64,000 nt of DNA from Streptomyces sp. NBC_00358 (GCF_036099295.1 NZ_CP107976.1:3286001-3350000); one strand, 5' to 3'. Positions 24,302-32,601 are shown, counted from the stretch's first letter. The notes: generated by a model not told the origin, from the sequence alone. Made by a program: numbers and translations.

Positions 24302-25533
24302 TGCACCGCCCTGCACCGCTGAGCCATCACGAACACCTCGGATGAACGCGATCCGCCGGTCACGGGGGACTGTTTGATCAGGTCCCGGAGCGTCTCACGC
24401 ACTCTCGGATTGTTGCGCACGAGCTGCGGGGAAGTGCGCTCGGCTGTGCGTAGCGCTGCGAATGCCTCGTCACCCTGGCCCGCGAGCGACAGAGCACGCG
24501 CATAGTCGATGCGGTGCGAGACGCTGCGCTCCTGCGGCATGTGGTCGACGTTGATCCGGCCGTGCTGCACAACGTACGAGACGTTGTCGAGATCCAGCTC
24601 AATGGACAGGCGATGGAGCAGGACATTCGTCGGTCCAAAGCCGGTCTGCCAGTAGTTCTCATCCGACCCGAGGTCGCCTGCGAGCTCTTCGGCACGAGCT
24701 AACAGACCTGTAGCCGTGGGCCGGTCCTGATGCCGTGCCGCCGCGACAGCCGCCCGGAGGTGAATCATCCCCAGCAGACTGAGCGCCGCTGGATCATGCA
24801 CGGACACCTGGGACGCCAGCCAGGCCGCAGCCGTGTTACCCAGTTCGAGGGCGTCGTCGTAGCGCCCATTGGCAAGCAGAGCATGCGTGCCAGACCGGGC
24901 CGCGGACGCCAGCACGAGCGGGTCATCCGACTCATCAGCGGCTCGCATCGCACGCTCGGCAGCGAGCCAAGAGACGTCCGACTCCCCGATCTTTGCCAGT
25001 GTTGTAGCCGCGAGATGATGCGTACGGGCCGACACTGCCCAGCAGTCGCCGCGCTCTTCACCGCGCCGCGCGGCTCGCTCTTCCAACTCCTGCGCCGTCT
25101 GAAGCAATGCAGGAAGCGCAGCAACGACAGTGCCGAGCCGTCCGCCCTGATAGTCGTTCCACGCCTGTTCCACGCGTACGGCCACAGGAGCGGGAGTCGG
25201 GAGCTGAGCGTCAGCGTCGGGACCAAACAGCAGGCGTGAGAGGCGCCGTGGGCTCATGAGTGCGTCACGAACAGCGGGGACGTCATCCTGCTGTCGCTCA
25301 TCTTCCAAGAGAACGGTCTGCCCAAGCAGATCCCCGAGCTGGACGCGCAGGATGCGGGCTAACTCCGCGAGCATGTCGATACGCGGCGGCTTCCGTCGCC
25401 CGGTCTCAATCTTCGCGAGCCAGTCGGTGCTACGACCGACCAAGCCAGCCAGCACCTCCTGCGTGTAGCCGCGGCGCTTCCGGTAGAACGCAATGCGCTC
25501 GCCGATGCTGAGGTGATCTCCAAGACCACGCAT
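24298..25533 (-). CDS. XRE-family regulator with helical-repeat (TPR-like) domain
   Basis: 411 aa. A Cro/C1 helix-turn-helix lies at residues 8-65 (SIGERIAFYRKRRGYTQEVLAGLVGRSTDWLAKIETG). It is followed by a linker and about 300 residues of Ala/Leu-rich helical repeats like those of quorum- or ligand-responsive TPR regulators. It is translationally coupled to the flavoprotein gene. The pair sits outside the transfer operon and is probably accessory cargo. Its ligand is unknown. Confidence 0.85.
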   Translation of the reverse strand: MRGLGDHLSIGERIAFYRKRRGYTQEVLAGLVGRSTDWLAKIETGRRKPPRIDMLAELARILRVQLGDLLGQTVLLEDERQQDDVPAVRDALMSPRRLSRLLFGPDADAQLPTPAPVAVRVEQAWNDYQGGRLGTVVAALPALLQTAQELEERAARRGEERGDCWAVSARTHHLAATTLAKIGESDVSWLAAERAMRAADESDDPLVLASAARSGTHALLANGRYDDALELGNTAAAWLASQVSVHDPAALSLLGMIHLRAAVAAARHQDRPTATGLLARAEELAGDLGSDENYWQTGFGPTNVLLHRLSIELDLDNVSYVVQHGRINVDHMPQERSVSHRIDYARALSLAGQGDEAFAALRTAERTSPQLVRNNPRVRETLRDLIKQSPVTGGSRSSEVFVMAQRCRAVQ

Positions 25534-25657
25534 GGGGTGTTGCCTCCCGCTGCTGAGTAGGGGCGTCTCTCACGGTACCGACGCGGCGGGGAGCTAGTAA
25601 GCAATCTCGGCCTCCAACAACCCCACGGCGAGCGTGAGGCACGGAGCAAGAGCAAAC

Positions 25658-25784
25658 CCGGACAGATTGTCCGGGTCTGACGGACCTATGCCGAACGTGT
25701 CCGGACTGTCCGGCTGTCCGGTTAGCGCTCTCACCTGCGCTAATGGGTCGGACAGCTCATTGAGCCGCTGTCCGGGCTGTCCGG
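25658..25784. repeat. Non-coding TGTCCGG iteron cluster, candidate origin of replication
   Basis: Perfect TGTCCGG units start at 25668, 25698, 25707, 25715, 25769 and 25778, with a reverse copy at 25658 and an imperfect one near 25748. Spacings of 8-9 bp recur. It is upstream of the XRE gene with no credible gene on either strand. The same unit is clustered in the rep ATPase gene. Confidence 0.6.
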
Positions 25785-25880
25785 TGACAGACGGGCTGCA
25801 ACACCCAGGGTGTTTCAGCCCGTCGGCGAAGCCGACCTTTCAATGGGCGTAGGAGCCGGGAGGCGACTTCCGATCCGAGC

Positions 25881-25940
25881 CTGGTCAAGGCTGCTCGGCT
25901 TCCAGCCGAGCCTGCGCCCCTGTCCCCACCCCTGAGCCCC
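25881..25940. repeat. Segment shared with element 2 at the backbone/cargo border
   Basis: CTGGTCAAGGC, a short stem (25893-25899 with 25905-25911), then GCCTGCGCCCCTGTCCCC and CCCC. A closely similar arrangement occurs at 40149-40235 in element 2. In both elements minus-strand, A+T-richer cargo with a membrane-protein gene begins 150-200 bp further on. The rest of 25941-26095 shows nothing I can name. Confidence 0.55.
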
Positions 25941-26095
25941 GCCGACGAAGTCTGCTACGGGGAGTACGCCGCCCTTGGCCCCGCCTGCCGTTATTTGGCT
26001 CGCATCACGGCTCCATCACGCGTTCTAACTTCAACAGTCATCCGGGGCGAAGCGGTTCGAAGCGTTGCATAATACTGCAGGCTCTACGTTCACGA

Positions 26096-26692
26096 CTACA
26101 AGAAGGCTTTAAAAACAGTCAACAGAATCGTCGCACCCCAGACTGCCGTTTTATACGGCGAAAGCGTCTTGAAGGTCTTCATCCGGTGCGCATAGAGCCG
26201 CAGAGATACCCGAGAATTGTAGATCCCCCTGACAAAATGACGAGGGTCTTCTTCACTTGTCTTTTTTCTCGCCGGCCGACGCGAATTTGGATTCACTCGC
26301 CATATGTCACTTCTGATCATTTTGCTCATCAGCATCACAATCAAAAACAGAAAGAATGCCACCAAGGCGACGGACAGCCAGCCGATTAGCGATCTATTAC
26401 CCGTGAACGCCACGCCAGAGAAAAGGATTAGAACTATCTCCATAGATATTAGCGCCGCCAGCGTAGATACTGACGCAGATGCAAGGGATGATAGTCGAAA
26501 AAGGAAGCCGAGCAGATGCTCCCTGTCTTTTTCTCTCACAGGTAGATCGATTTCATGCTTCTCCGCTTGACGAGCTTCACTGTCAAAGAATCGCCTCGCC
26601 AACGGCTTTAGGGTTTCAGGCAGCAAGACCACTAGAGTTGCCTGAAGAAACGCGACAACCAGCAGAGCGGTAGACAGCTCACTGGCTGACAC
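26096..26692 (-). CDS. Cargo membrane protein (198 aa), unknown function
   Basis: Three or four hydrophobic helices: residues about 5-25, 67-95 (ASVSTLAALISMEIVLILFSGV), 103-125 and a C-terminal one near 180. The cytosolic loops are charged. Base composition is clearly lower in G+C than the neighbours, with many A/T third positions, a sign of recent import. Its start touches the stop of the next gene upstream, so the three genes 27718-26096 form one unit. A helix-plus-soluble-domain arrangement is common among small membrane defence effectors, but no family can be named. Confidence 0.7.
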   Translation of the reverse strand: MSASELSTALLVVAFLQATLVVLLPETLKPLARRFFDSEARQAEKHEIDLPVREKDREHLLGFLFRLSSLASASVSTLAALISMEIVLILFSGVAFTGNRSLIGWLSVALVAFFLFLIVMLMSKMIRSDIWRVNPNSRRPARKKTSEEDPRHFVRGIYNSRVSLRLYAHRMKTFKTLSPYKTAVWGATILLTVFKAFL

Positions 26693-27111
26693 TAATCTCC
26701 TACCTCAATGTCATACTGACATGTTCGATCAAATCGCCGGGAAGGCTCATCAACTACAGGGTCATTCGATTCCTCTCTGGACCAGTCTGCGACTGTTGTG
26801 ACAACCTCGACCCCTTCAGCCCATCCCGCCCTCTGAAGCTCGAACTCCTTCACCGCCAACCGCCCTCCGAACACGGATCCGTGCCGAACTCGCGAGCTGG
26901 ACGAATAATTAGGTGCCTGATATGCCACCTCAAGTACGGGATTCATCCACAGGGAAGTGGACACCTTGAAATGCATATCAAAGAGTCTAATGTCGGTGAG
27001 GTTATCCAGGGTCGCCACATGCAAACCGGACGCCTTAATTCTGTCCGAGTCACATTCGGCGAATAGGTGTATATCTCCGCGCGGATCTCGCCCGTTAGGC
27101 ATCTCACTCAC
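26692..27111 (-). CDS. Cargo protein of unknown function (139 aa)
   Basis: GTG at 27111, inside the end of the upstream gene, so the two are coupled. Beta-rich soluble protein with segments such as DIHLFAECDSDRIKASG, VLEVAYQAPNY and QYDIEVGD. There are no Cys pairs, membrane helix or known catalytic motif. A+T-rich codon use like its neighbours. It may be a binding or sensor component of the cassette; no family recognised. Confidence 0.6.
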   Translation of the reverse strand: MSEMPNGRDPRGDIHLFAECDSDRIKASGLHVATLDNLTDIRLFDMHFKVSTSLWMNPVLEVAYQAPNYSSSSRVRHGSVFGGRLAVKEFELQRAGWAEGVEVVTTVADWSREESNDPVVDEPSRRFDRTCQYDIEVGD

Positions 27112-27718
27112 CCTCAAGTCGCCAGAGTGACGCTATTTCTCGCGTTACCCAGCCGACGTACTCCGGCGTGCACTCGTTGATATAAAACTGCGCATCCCTG
27201 AAGAGGCTAAGCAGGGGAGTTTCGCTCTGCTCTGGCGATGACTCCGAATTGAGATAGAGACTCATGCCGGAAAGCGTTTCAGAGGGATCTACGACACTGG
27301 GGGCCACAGGCTCCCTGAAGCGCGTTATTTGCGAATAGAGATCACGCTCATATCTTACCGACAGTAGCTTCGCCGAGGTGTAGGTTTCAACAGCCTTCGG
27401 GTCCAGCGTGGTCACCATATCCCGCATGTCATATCTATCACGGAAGGCACTCAAGACCCAAGCCGTGTCCACTGGCATGGGAGACGCAGCCCCCAGGATG
27501 AAGCGGGTTGAGTCTTCACATCTACAGAGCACCTGATAGGCGGCTATCCGATGCTCTCTCCTAAAGACGTGAACCCATCCCTCGTCATAAATATCTTTTT
27601 CCTTACTCGTCCACTCCCACATTTTTCCCCATTCGAACTCGGTGGGGTCGGGCGGGAAGTCCTCTGGCGCGGGGGGCTCTCCGACTAGAGCAAGCCAGCG
27701 GCAATGTATTCCTGACAT
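27104..27718 (-). CDS. Cargo protein of unknown function (204 aa), first of a three-gene cassette
   Basis: Acidic soluble protein with many Trp and Tyr residues (FEWGKMWEWTSKEKDIYDEGWVHVF in outline). The C-terminal half is helical. No family is recognised and no catalytic motif stands out. The start is a TTG- or ATG-type codon at 27718. A promoter with TATAAT and GAGACA at 17-bp spacing lies about 90 bp upstream on the minus strand (27806-27834). Confidence 0.6.
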   Translation of the reverse strand: MSGIHCRWLALVGEPPAPEDFPPDPTEFEWGKMWEWTSKEKDIYDEGWVHVFRREHRIAAYQVLCRCEDSTRFILGAASPMPVDTAWVLSAFRDRYDMRDMVTTLDPKAVETYTSAKLLSVRYERDLYSQITRFREPVAPSVVDPSETLSGMSLYLNSESSPEQSETPLLSLFRDAQFYINECTPEYVGWVTREIASLWRLEGE

Positions 27719-27805
27719 TTTACCCCCAGCGCAGGCTTTCGATCGTGATCCGGCAAACCTCTAACCGCCCCCACATTCACGGAGCCCAAATGTGCCGGTA
27801 TGGCC

Positions 27806-27846
27806 ATTATAATGCAGTTCACTGGGCCTGTCTCGCTAGAGACAGG
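27806..27846 (-). promoter_or_regulatory. Promoter with palindromic operator for the cargo cassette
   Basis: On the minus strand a perfect -10 TATAAT (plus 27806-27811) and -35 GAGACA (plus 27829-27834) are 17 bp apart. The -35 lies in a perfect 8-4-8 palindrome CCTGTCTC-GCTA-GAGACAGG (27827-27846), a likely repressor site. Such a consensus -10 is rare in Streptomyces backbone genes. Confidence 0.62.
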
Positions 27847-28553
27847 CGGGCGCCAGCCCTTCGACATATCGGCACTCAGGGCTCTATTACAAGGCGCGTG
27901 GCGCTGGCCAAATACCGCCAGTTGAGCACCTGGGCCGCAGCGTCCAACGGACCGAGCGGGCGCGCCAGTCGTTGAGGAGGCAAGGCGGTGGGCTACCCGT
28001 GGACTCGCCTACGCCTGGTCGGTAACGACCAGGCCCTGACCTGCTCCGTTGACCAAGCATGAAACGCCCTCCAGAACGGTTGCAGTACAGCAGCGAAGTA
28101 ATGATCGACTGACCAGCCCGCCGGACCCCAATGCCCTCGCAGCCGAGAGTTCGGGACGAAGAGGTCGGTCGGTTAGCGGGCTGCGCGTAACCAGCGAGAT
28201 CCTGGCTTGTCCCGAGTGCAGCCAACCCCCGACGCCCGCTGACTTCGCGCTGTACGAGCGGGGTCGTATGGCCGACGCATCTGCCGGTCGCTGTTGAAGT
28301 ACGCCGCTGAGCATGTCTGGTGGAGCTGGGCCCACTGGCCGGACAAGCCTTAGAGGTCTGGCCTGTTCCGGGCTGGAGAACAGCCCCTAGCCAGATAGCG
28401 GTCCGGCGGCTCGCGCCAGCAGGCGAGAGGGCCAGCTCAGACACGGGCCAGCCCCGGCTTCGCACTATCTGCGATACACGACGCCACAGGACGTCACCCG
28501 CGATCAAGAAACCTGCTGGTCAAGGGCCATTCGCAAGCCGAACTCTGATTGTG
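27847..28553. other. Non-coding right end of element 1
   Basis: About 700 bp with no frame whose codon use or product looks like protein on either strand. The only structured feature is the 19-bp candidate arm site at 28461-28479. It may hold decayed sequence and the attP-side regulatory region. Confidence 0.5.
28461..28479. repeat. Candidate integrase arm site, right copy (19 bp)
   Basis: Exact, same-orientation copy of the 19-mer at 10854-10872, lying 75 bp inside attR of element 1. It is absent from the corresponding part of element 2. Confidence 0.6.
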
Positions 28554-28595
28554 CTCCGGAGCCGTGTGCGCAGGTTCGAATCCTGCCGGGGGCAC
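28554..28595 (+). repeat. Central att site: attR of element 1 and attL of element 2
   Basis: Exact 42-bp copy of the tRNA-Arg 3' part. It lacks the 5' tRNA half, so it is not a tRNA gene. An integrase gene lies 1 kb to its right in the same orientation as in element 1, showing head-to-tail insertion of two elements. Confidence 0.93.
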
Positions 28596-28614
28596 CCCTT
28601 ATGAGGTGCCCAAA

Positions 28615-28650
28615 GACCCCGTCACCAGCGGAAACGCTGAGGCCGGGGTC
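28615..28650. terminator. Stem-loop with GAAA tetraloop next to the central att
   Basis: GACCCCG pairs with CGGGGTC and CAGCG with CGCTG, separated by a 4/4 internal loop and capped by GAAA. At 20 bp past the att core it would act as the tRNA terminator in an element 2-only strain. Confidence 0.6.
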
Positions 28651-28888
28651 TTCGCGTATGTGCAGGCGGATGCAGCCCGAAGCGGCTCCACGTCGAAGGC
28701 TGTGGACGAGGCGTGGACGGGATCTTGGGGCATTGCCGCAGGTGATGAGTCTTCTGAGGGTCGAGCCGACTTACCCTCCCTTCCTGTCGGCCCGGTCTTG
28801 AACCATGTGCCGAAGGGTAGGGAGCATGGGCATGGCAGGTGACCGTCGCGTCGCCTGCCGACTCACACCTGGACGAGTTGGGGATCTC

Positions 28889-29533
28889 GTGGATGTGACA
28901 ACGCTTGCGGTCACGCTCATCAGCGTCGGAGGGACGCTGGGCGGGACTCTGGGTGGAGCAGTACTCAGCCAGCGCGCCAGCCGCGCCGAAGCTGCGGAGC
29001 AGAACCGCCGTACCGAACGTGAGCGAGAGCAGGAGCGTGATGAGCAAGGGCTGCAAGAAAAGCGCGATCTCTATGCCCGTCTGAACACCACAGCTCGCGC
29101 CTATCGAGTCGCCGCCCGAGACGCTGTCCTGGCAGCCGAGCGCGGTGAAAGCCTCGACCCGGCGTTCCTCGACGCCGCCAAAGAGGCCTGGGCCGACCAG
29201 TACTCTCAGGCCCAGATGACACTGGCGAAGGATGTCCTAGACGTGGCCTCGGCACTTAACAGGTCGCTCGGGGTTGGGTACGCAGTCGTCAAGCAGTTGC
29301 CAAACAGCCCCAATCTCGGCGGGGCGTACCAGCGGGCGAAGACATGGTTCGGCGGCCCTTTGTCCGATGGCGTCTATCTGCTGCGGGTCACGTTGCGACA
29401 CGACCTGGGTGTGGAGGTCGACCCTCATTTCGCCCAGGCTCGTATGCAGATTCTCGCCGCGCTCCGCGACGCGCGGAACGACCTAGATCGCATACTCACG
29501 GCAGATCGATCCCAGCCCGCCCGACTCAACTGA
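28889..29533 (+). CDS. Membrane-anchored coiled-coil protein at the integrase end of element 2
   Basis: 214 aa; GTG at 28889 with GGGGA close upstream (a second GTG six bases on is an alternative). A hydrophobic, Gly-rich helix at about residues 4-26 (LAVTLISVGGTLGGTLGGAVL) is followed by a strongly charged Glu/Arg/Gln coiled coil (EAAEQNRRTEREREQERDE) and helical C-terminal half. It has the same position, orientation and topology as the 189-aa gene at 10909 in element 1. The function is unknown; a membrane-tethered accessory of integration or exclusion is only a guess. Confidence 0.7.
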   Translation: MDVTTLAVTLISVGGTLGGTLGGAVLSQRASRAEAAEQNRRTEREREQERDEQGLQEKRDLYARLNTTARAYRVAARDAVLAAERGESLDPAFLDAAKEAWADQYSQAQMTLAKDVLDVASALNRSLGVGYAVVKQLPNSPNLGGAYQRAKTWFGGPLSDGVYLLRVTLRHDLGVEVDPHFAQARMQILAALRDARNDLDRILTADRSQPARLN

Positions 29534-29550
29534 CAGGCAGCACAAAGGAT

Positions 29551-29580
29551 GAGGCCCCCTGGGAAATGCCAGGGGGCCTC
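29551..29580. terminator. Bidirectional terminator between the coiled-coil gene and integrase 2
   Basis: 12-bp perfect stem (29551-29562 with 29569-29580), GAAATG loop, between convergent genes. Confidence 0.82.
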
Positions 29581-29598
29581 GAATACGTCGCTTTGGTG

Positions 29599-30972
29599 TC
29601 ACTCGTACTCGCGGAGCAGGTCCTCGATGCGTCGGTTGGCAACGTCTTGCCGTCCGTCGAGGCACTTCGCATAGCGGGTCAGCAGCACCTCAACGCTGTT
29701 CCCGGCACGCTCGGCAACCTCGGTGGGATCCACCCCGGCATTGAGCCACGTCGACAGCGCCGAGTGCCGAAGGTCGTAGGGGCGACTCGCGAGCGGCGAG
29801 GCCGCGGCGGCCGGCGGGAGAGCCAGGAACCGGGCCTCCTGCCAAACCCGGTAGTAGGTGGAGGACGGGACGACCGAGCCCTTCTCGCTGAAAAAGAGCC
29901 GCCCGTCCTCCGCTGTACCGAAGGTGGCCAGGTGCTCGCGGAACACGGCAACGAGGTGAGGCGGGATAGGCACCCGCCTGACGTCCTCGGTCGGTCGATT
30001 CTTGAGCCCGCGGTCGTCGTGGGTTTCGCCCGAGTCGGTCCACTGCTTGCCAACCGACGGACGAGTCCGATGGAGCAAAACCGATCCCCAGCCCTGCTCT
30101 GGAAGGCCTAGATCCGTCTCAGCGAGGCCGACCGCCTCAGCTGGCCGGAGGCCGCCGAAGTACATGGCAGCGAACAGACCCACGAGGCGCCGGCCCCGAG
30201 CACGCCGGTGACCGCCCACGTAGGAAACGGCCACCAAAAGATTGCGAGCCTGCTCCGGGTTGGCGACGACCCGAGGGTCGACCTGGTTGGAAACCTTCGG
30301 CTTCTGCCAGCGGACGGCCGTGATCGGGTTCTCGCGCAGCTCCCCCAAGTCAACCGCGTAGTTCGCAGCGTTGACGAGGGTCCGCCGCTTACGCCGCACG
30401 GTTTCGGCTGCCGCGGCCGTGCCGTCGAGCTTGAGTTTCAGCGAGTCCAGCACCGCACGGGCCGTAGCCGGTTCAGCGAGATCGGCCAGCGGTCGCGATG
30501 CCTTCGACACCCAGTGGAGGACGTTCCGCACATCGTCCGGGACGTCTCGATCATCAGGACCCGGCAAGACGAAGGCCCAGTTGCGGAGCGCCTGGCGGAT
30601 GGCCTGATCGGACGGCCGTCCAGCCCGCTCGTCGAGGAGCTCCGCAGTCACGCTGGTGAGCGATTCGTTGATGCCGTTGCGCGTGTTGGGGGCGGCGTGG
30701 GGCCATTTCATGGCGAGGTACCGAAGAGCGAAGTCGTACCAGGACACGGCCGACTTCTTCGGTTCCATCGAGTCCGGAAGCCCGGATGCCCTGTCGAACT
30801 CCTCGCCGTCGCGCATCGCCCGCATCAGCTTCGAGCGGTAGTGATCGGCGAGTGCCTTCGTGCGGAACGAGTCGGAGAAGACGTTGCCCGCCACAGACCA
30901 CCGCACGCCGTACGAGGGCGTTTTCGTATCCCGCTTCCGTACGGCCCAGACCTTCACGTCGAGAGACTTCAC
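29599..30972 (-). CDS. int: Tyrosine recombinase (integrase) of element 2
   Basis: 457 aa; GTG at 30972 overlapping the xis stop. First catalytic Arg in GGLRPAEAVGL, second box YDLRHSALSTW (the usual Arg of HxxR is replaced by Thr or Trp at this spot, so the alignment needs checking), Tyr in VLLTRYAKCLDGR. It is related to the element 1 integrase along its length and therefore expected to recognise the same tRNA-Arg att core. Confidence 0.92.
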   Translation of the reverse strand: MKSLDVKVWAVRKRDTKTPSYGVRWSVAGNVFSDSFRTKALADHYRSKLMRAMRDGEEFDRASGLPDSMEPKKSAVSWYDFALRYLAMKWPHAAPNTRNGINESLTSVTAELLDERAGRPSDQAIRQALRNWAFVLPGPDDRDVPDDVRNVLHWVSKASRPLADLAEPATARAVLDSLKLKLDGTAAAAETVRRKRRTLVNAANYAVDLGELRENPITAVRWQKPKVSNQVDPRVVANPEQARNLLVAVSYVGGHRRARGRRLVGLFAAMYFGGLRPAEAVGLAETDLGLPEQGWGSVLLHRTRPSVGKQWTDSGETHDDRGLKNRPTEDVRRVPIPPHLVAVFREHLATFGTAEDGRLFFSEKGSVVPSSTYYRVWQEARFLALPPAAAASPLASRPYDLRHSALSTWLNAGVDPTEVAERAGNSVEVLLTRYAKCLDGRQDVANRRIEDLLREYE

Positions 30973-31163
30973 GCCGCGGCCTCCAGCTCTCGCAGCCATG
31001 TGGAGAAGTCACTCCGCCACACTCGGAGCTCCCCGTTGGGCAGCTTGAACGCGGCCGGCCCATGCCCCAGCTCACGCCAGCGGTAGAACGTCCGGCGAGA
31101 GACCCCACCCAGCTCGTTCAGGACCTGGCGCACGGTCATCAGCTCATCGCGCTGCGGGCTCAC
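30969..31163 (-). CDS. xis: Excisionase of element 2
   Basis: 64 aa; GTG at 31163 with GGAAGGAG five bases upstream. Helix-turn-helix MTVRQVLNELGGVSRRTFYRWRELGHGP followed by the FKLPNGELRVWRSD wing. Its design, length and coupling to int are the same as in element 1. Confidence 0.87.
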   Translation of the reverse strand: MSPQRDELMTVRQVLNELGGVSRRTFYRWRELGHGPAAFKLPNGELRVWRSDFSTWLRELEAAA

Positions 31164-32448
31164 GTCGGTTCTCCTTCCGTACCGAGGGCGGGTTCGAGGG
31201 ATGCGGCGAGCCAGGCTTCGGCGGAGGACAGACCGATTCCGGCAAAGACCCAGTGCGAAAGAACGAGAGTCGTGTCCGGCTCGTCCTCGGTGATCACTGC
31301 GGCTTGTGCGCGGCGCCATTCGGCGCGGGCGGTGCGGAGGGCGCCGAGGGTGGTGGAGTAGCGGCGGGACTTGGTGGAGAAGTGGCCGCGGAAGCCGAGC
31401 ATGTGAGCCCAGGCCCGGAGCCGGAGATCTTCTAGGTCCTTGCGGGCGCCGAGCGTCCAGGCCGTTCGGATCAGCCGGCGGGCGTGCTCGCTGATGTCGA
31501 GCTGGGCGAGTTCGGCGAGGAACTTCAGTGGGCGGTCGAGAGCTCCCGTGGCGGTCTCGGCGCCCTTGGTGGCGTACTTGGCGATGTACGAGGCCACGGC
31601 CCGCTCGGCAGCTCCTGGCCGCCGTCGAAGTCGGCGGAGCGAATCGCACGCACGTCGAGCTGACGGCCGAAGGCAAATGCGTGCGGGCGTCCGTCGACGA
31701 CGGGGCCGTCGACTCGGGAGTGAGCAGCAGCGGCGCCGATCGCGTCGGTGAGCAGTTCGGCAGTCGCCCAGGTGGGAGGCGGGGTGTCGCCGCCCTCAGG
31801 CCCGTCGATGCGGATAACGGCGTGGAAGTGGACCGCACCGCGCTTCTGGTACTCGGCGACTTTGGCGAAGGAGACCCGGGCAAAGTCGGCGAAGTCCCGC
31901 TGGGTGAGGCCGGCCCGCTTGGCTATCTCCCGGCGGAGGTAGATGGAGAAGCGCCGCCAGAGCATTCCGGCGTGCGCGTTCCACAGGACGGCGCCCTCGT
32001 AGTCGTACGTCGTCGGGTCCAGGGGTGTGCCGAGCGATTCGTCGGCGGCGTCGTGCAGGAGTCCGCAGCGGCAGGCACGGACGGTGCCGCGCCGGTCCGT
32101 GGGCCGGTTGTGGACGGTGCCGAAGCCGGGGGCGGTAAAGGTGGCGAACACCTTCGGGTGGCGGGTGACGCCGACGGGAGTGCCCTTGCCGCCCCGCAGT
32201 CCGGCGGTGATCAGGTGGAAGGTGTCCCGGCGGTAGGTCTCCGCGCAGGCCGGGCAGCGGGTCGCGCGGCGGTTGTTGCAGCGCACGAGGAGGTTGCCTG
32301 CCGGAAGCGAGGCCGAGTCGAGGCGGCGGAGAACCCGGCCGATCTCGCCGGTTCGGGTGTCGACCGCGTGCTCGACGCGATGGCCGTCCAGGCGCACAGG
32401 CTGTGTACAACCACCGATGCCGCGGAGCTGTTTGACGAGGGTGGGCAT
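31160..32448 (-). pseudogene. RepSA-type HUH replication initiator, frameshifted
   Basis: The reading frame from the ATG at 32448 holds the zinc-binding CNNRRATRCPACAETY, RKVFATFTAP-like segment HPKVFATFTAPGFG and the HUH metal motif AVHFHAVIRID. At about 31607 the frame breaks: one base appears to be missing, and the gene continues in another frame as ASYIAKYATKGAET, whose YIAKYATK is the catalytic-Tyr motif, to a normal stop that overlaps xis. An intact gene would encode about 430 residues. An upstream ATT codon at 32511, in frame and preceded by AAAGGACAG, may be the true start. Rolling-circle-type replication of element 2 is predicted to be lost unless this is a sequencing error. Confidence 0.8.
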
Positions 32449-32547
32449 GCCACCCAGGGAGACGAGCGCGCCCAGTTCTTTGACCGGGGGCGGAACGCGT
32501 CCGGTAGTAATGGGAACTGTCCTTTCGGTTTCGGTCGGGAGGTCCGC

Positions 32548-32598
32548 GCCTGCCGGGGCGGCGGGATGCTTGGCGGTATCGAGGCCGCCCCGGCAGGC
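32548..32598 (-). promoter_or_regulatory. 15-bp hairpin in the repSA leader
   Basis: Perfect stem 32548-32562 with 32584-32598 and a 21-base loop, between spdD and repSA. If repSA starts at the ATT at 32511, the hairpin ends 36 bases before it, the same spacing as the two conserved-loop hairpins of element 1. The loop sequence is different. Confidence 0.55.
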
Positions 32599-32601
32599 TG
32601 G

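Larger units (their letters stand above)
10702..28595. mobile_element. Element 1: AICE with primase-polymerase replication module
   Basis: About 17.9 kb bounded by 42-bp att repeats in tRNA-Arg(CCG). Integrase and excisionase sit at the tRNA end, as in pSAM2-type elements. The backbone contains an FtsK-type transfer ATPase, a DUF2637 spread protein, small membrane proteins, a primase-polymerase plus RepA-like ATPase (the RepPP class of AICE replication), a GntR regulator, a C5 methyltransferase with an HNH-like partner and a GGDEF protein. Cargo at the right end is an XRE/flavoprotein pair and a three-gene A+T-richer cassette. All core functions look intact, so excision and transfer are plausible. 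Confidence 0.9.

Noticed and set aside
25634..25852. 72-residue plus-strand frame containing VSGLSGCPV, also seen in the rep ATPase
   Set aside because: The match comes from the shared TGTCCGG repeats, not from protein homology; no ribosome site was seen.
27887..28507. 206-residue minus-strand frame near the right end of element 1
   Set aside because: Composition and codon use are not protein-like and it runs across the candidate arm site.
28554..28595. A second tRNA-Arg gene
   Set aside because: Only the 3' part from the anticodon loop onward is present, so it is an att duplicate.
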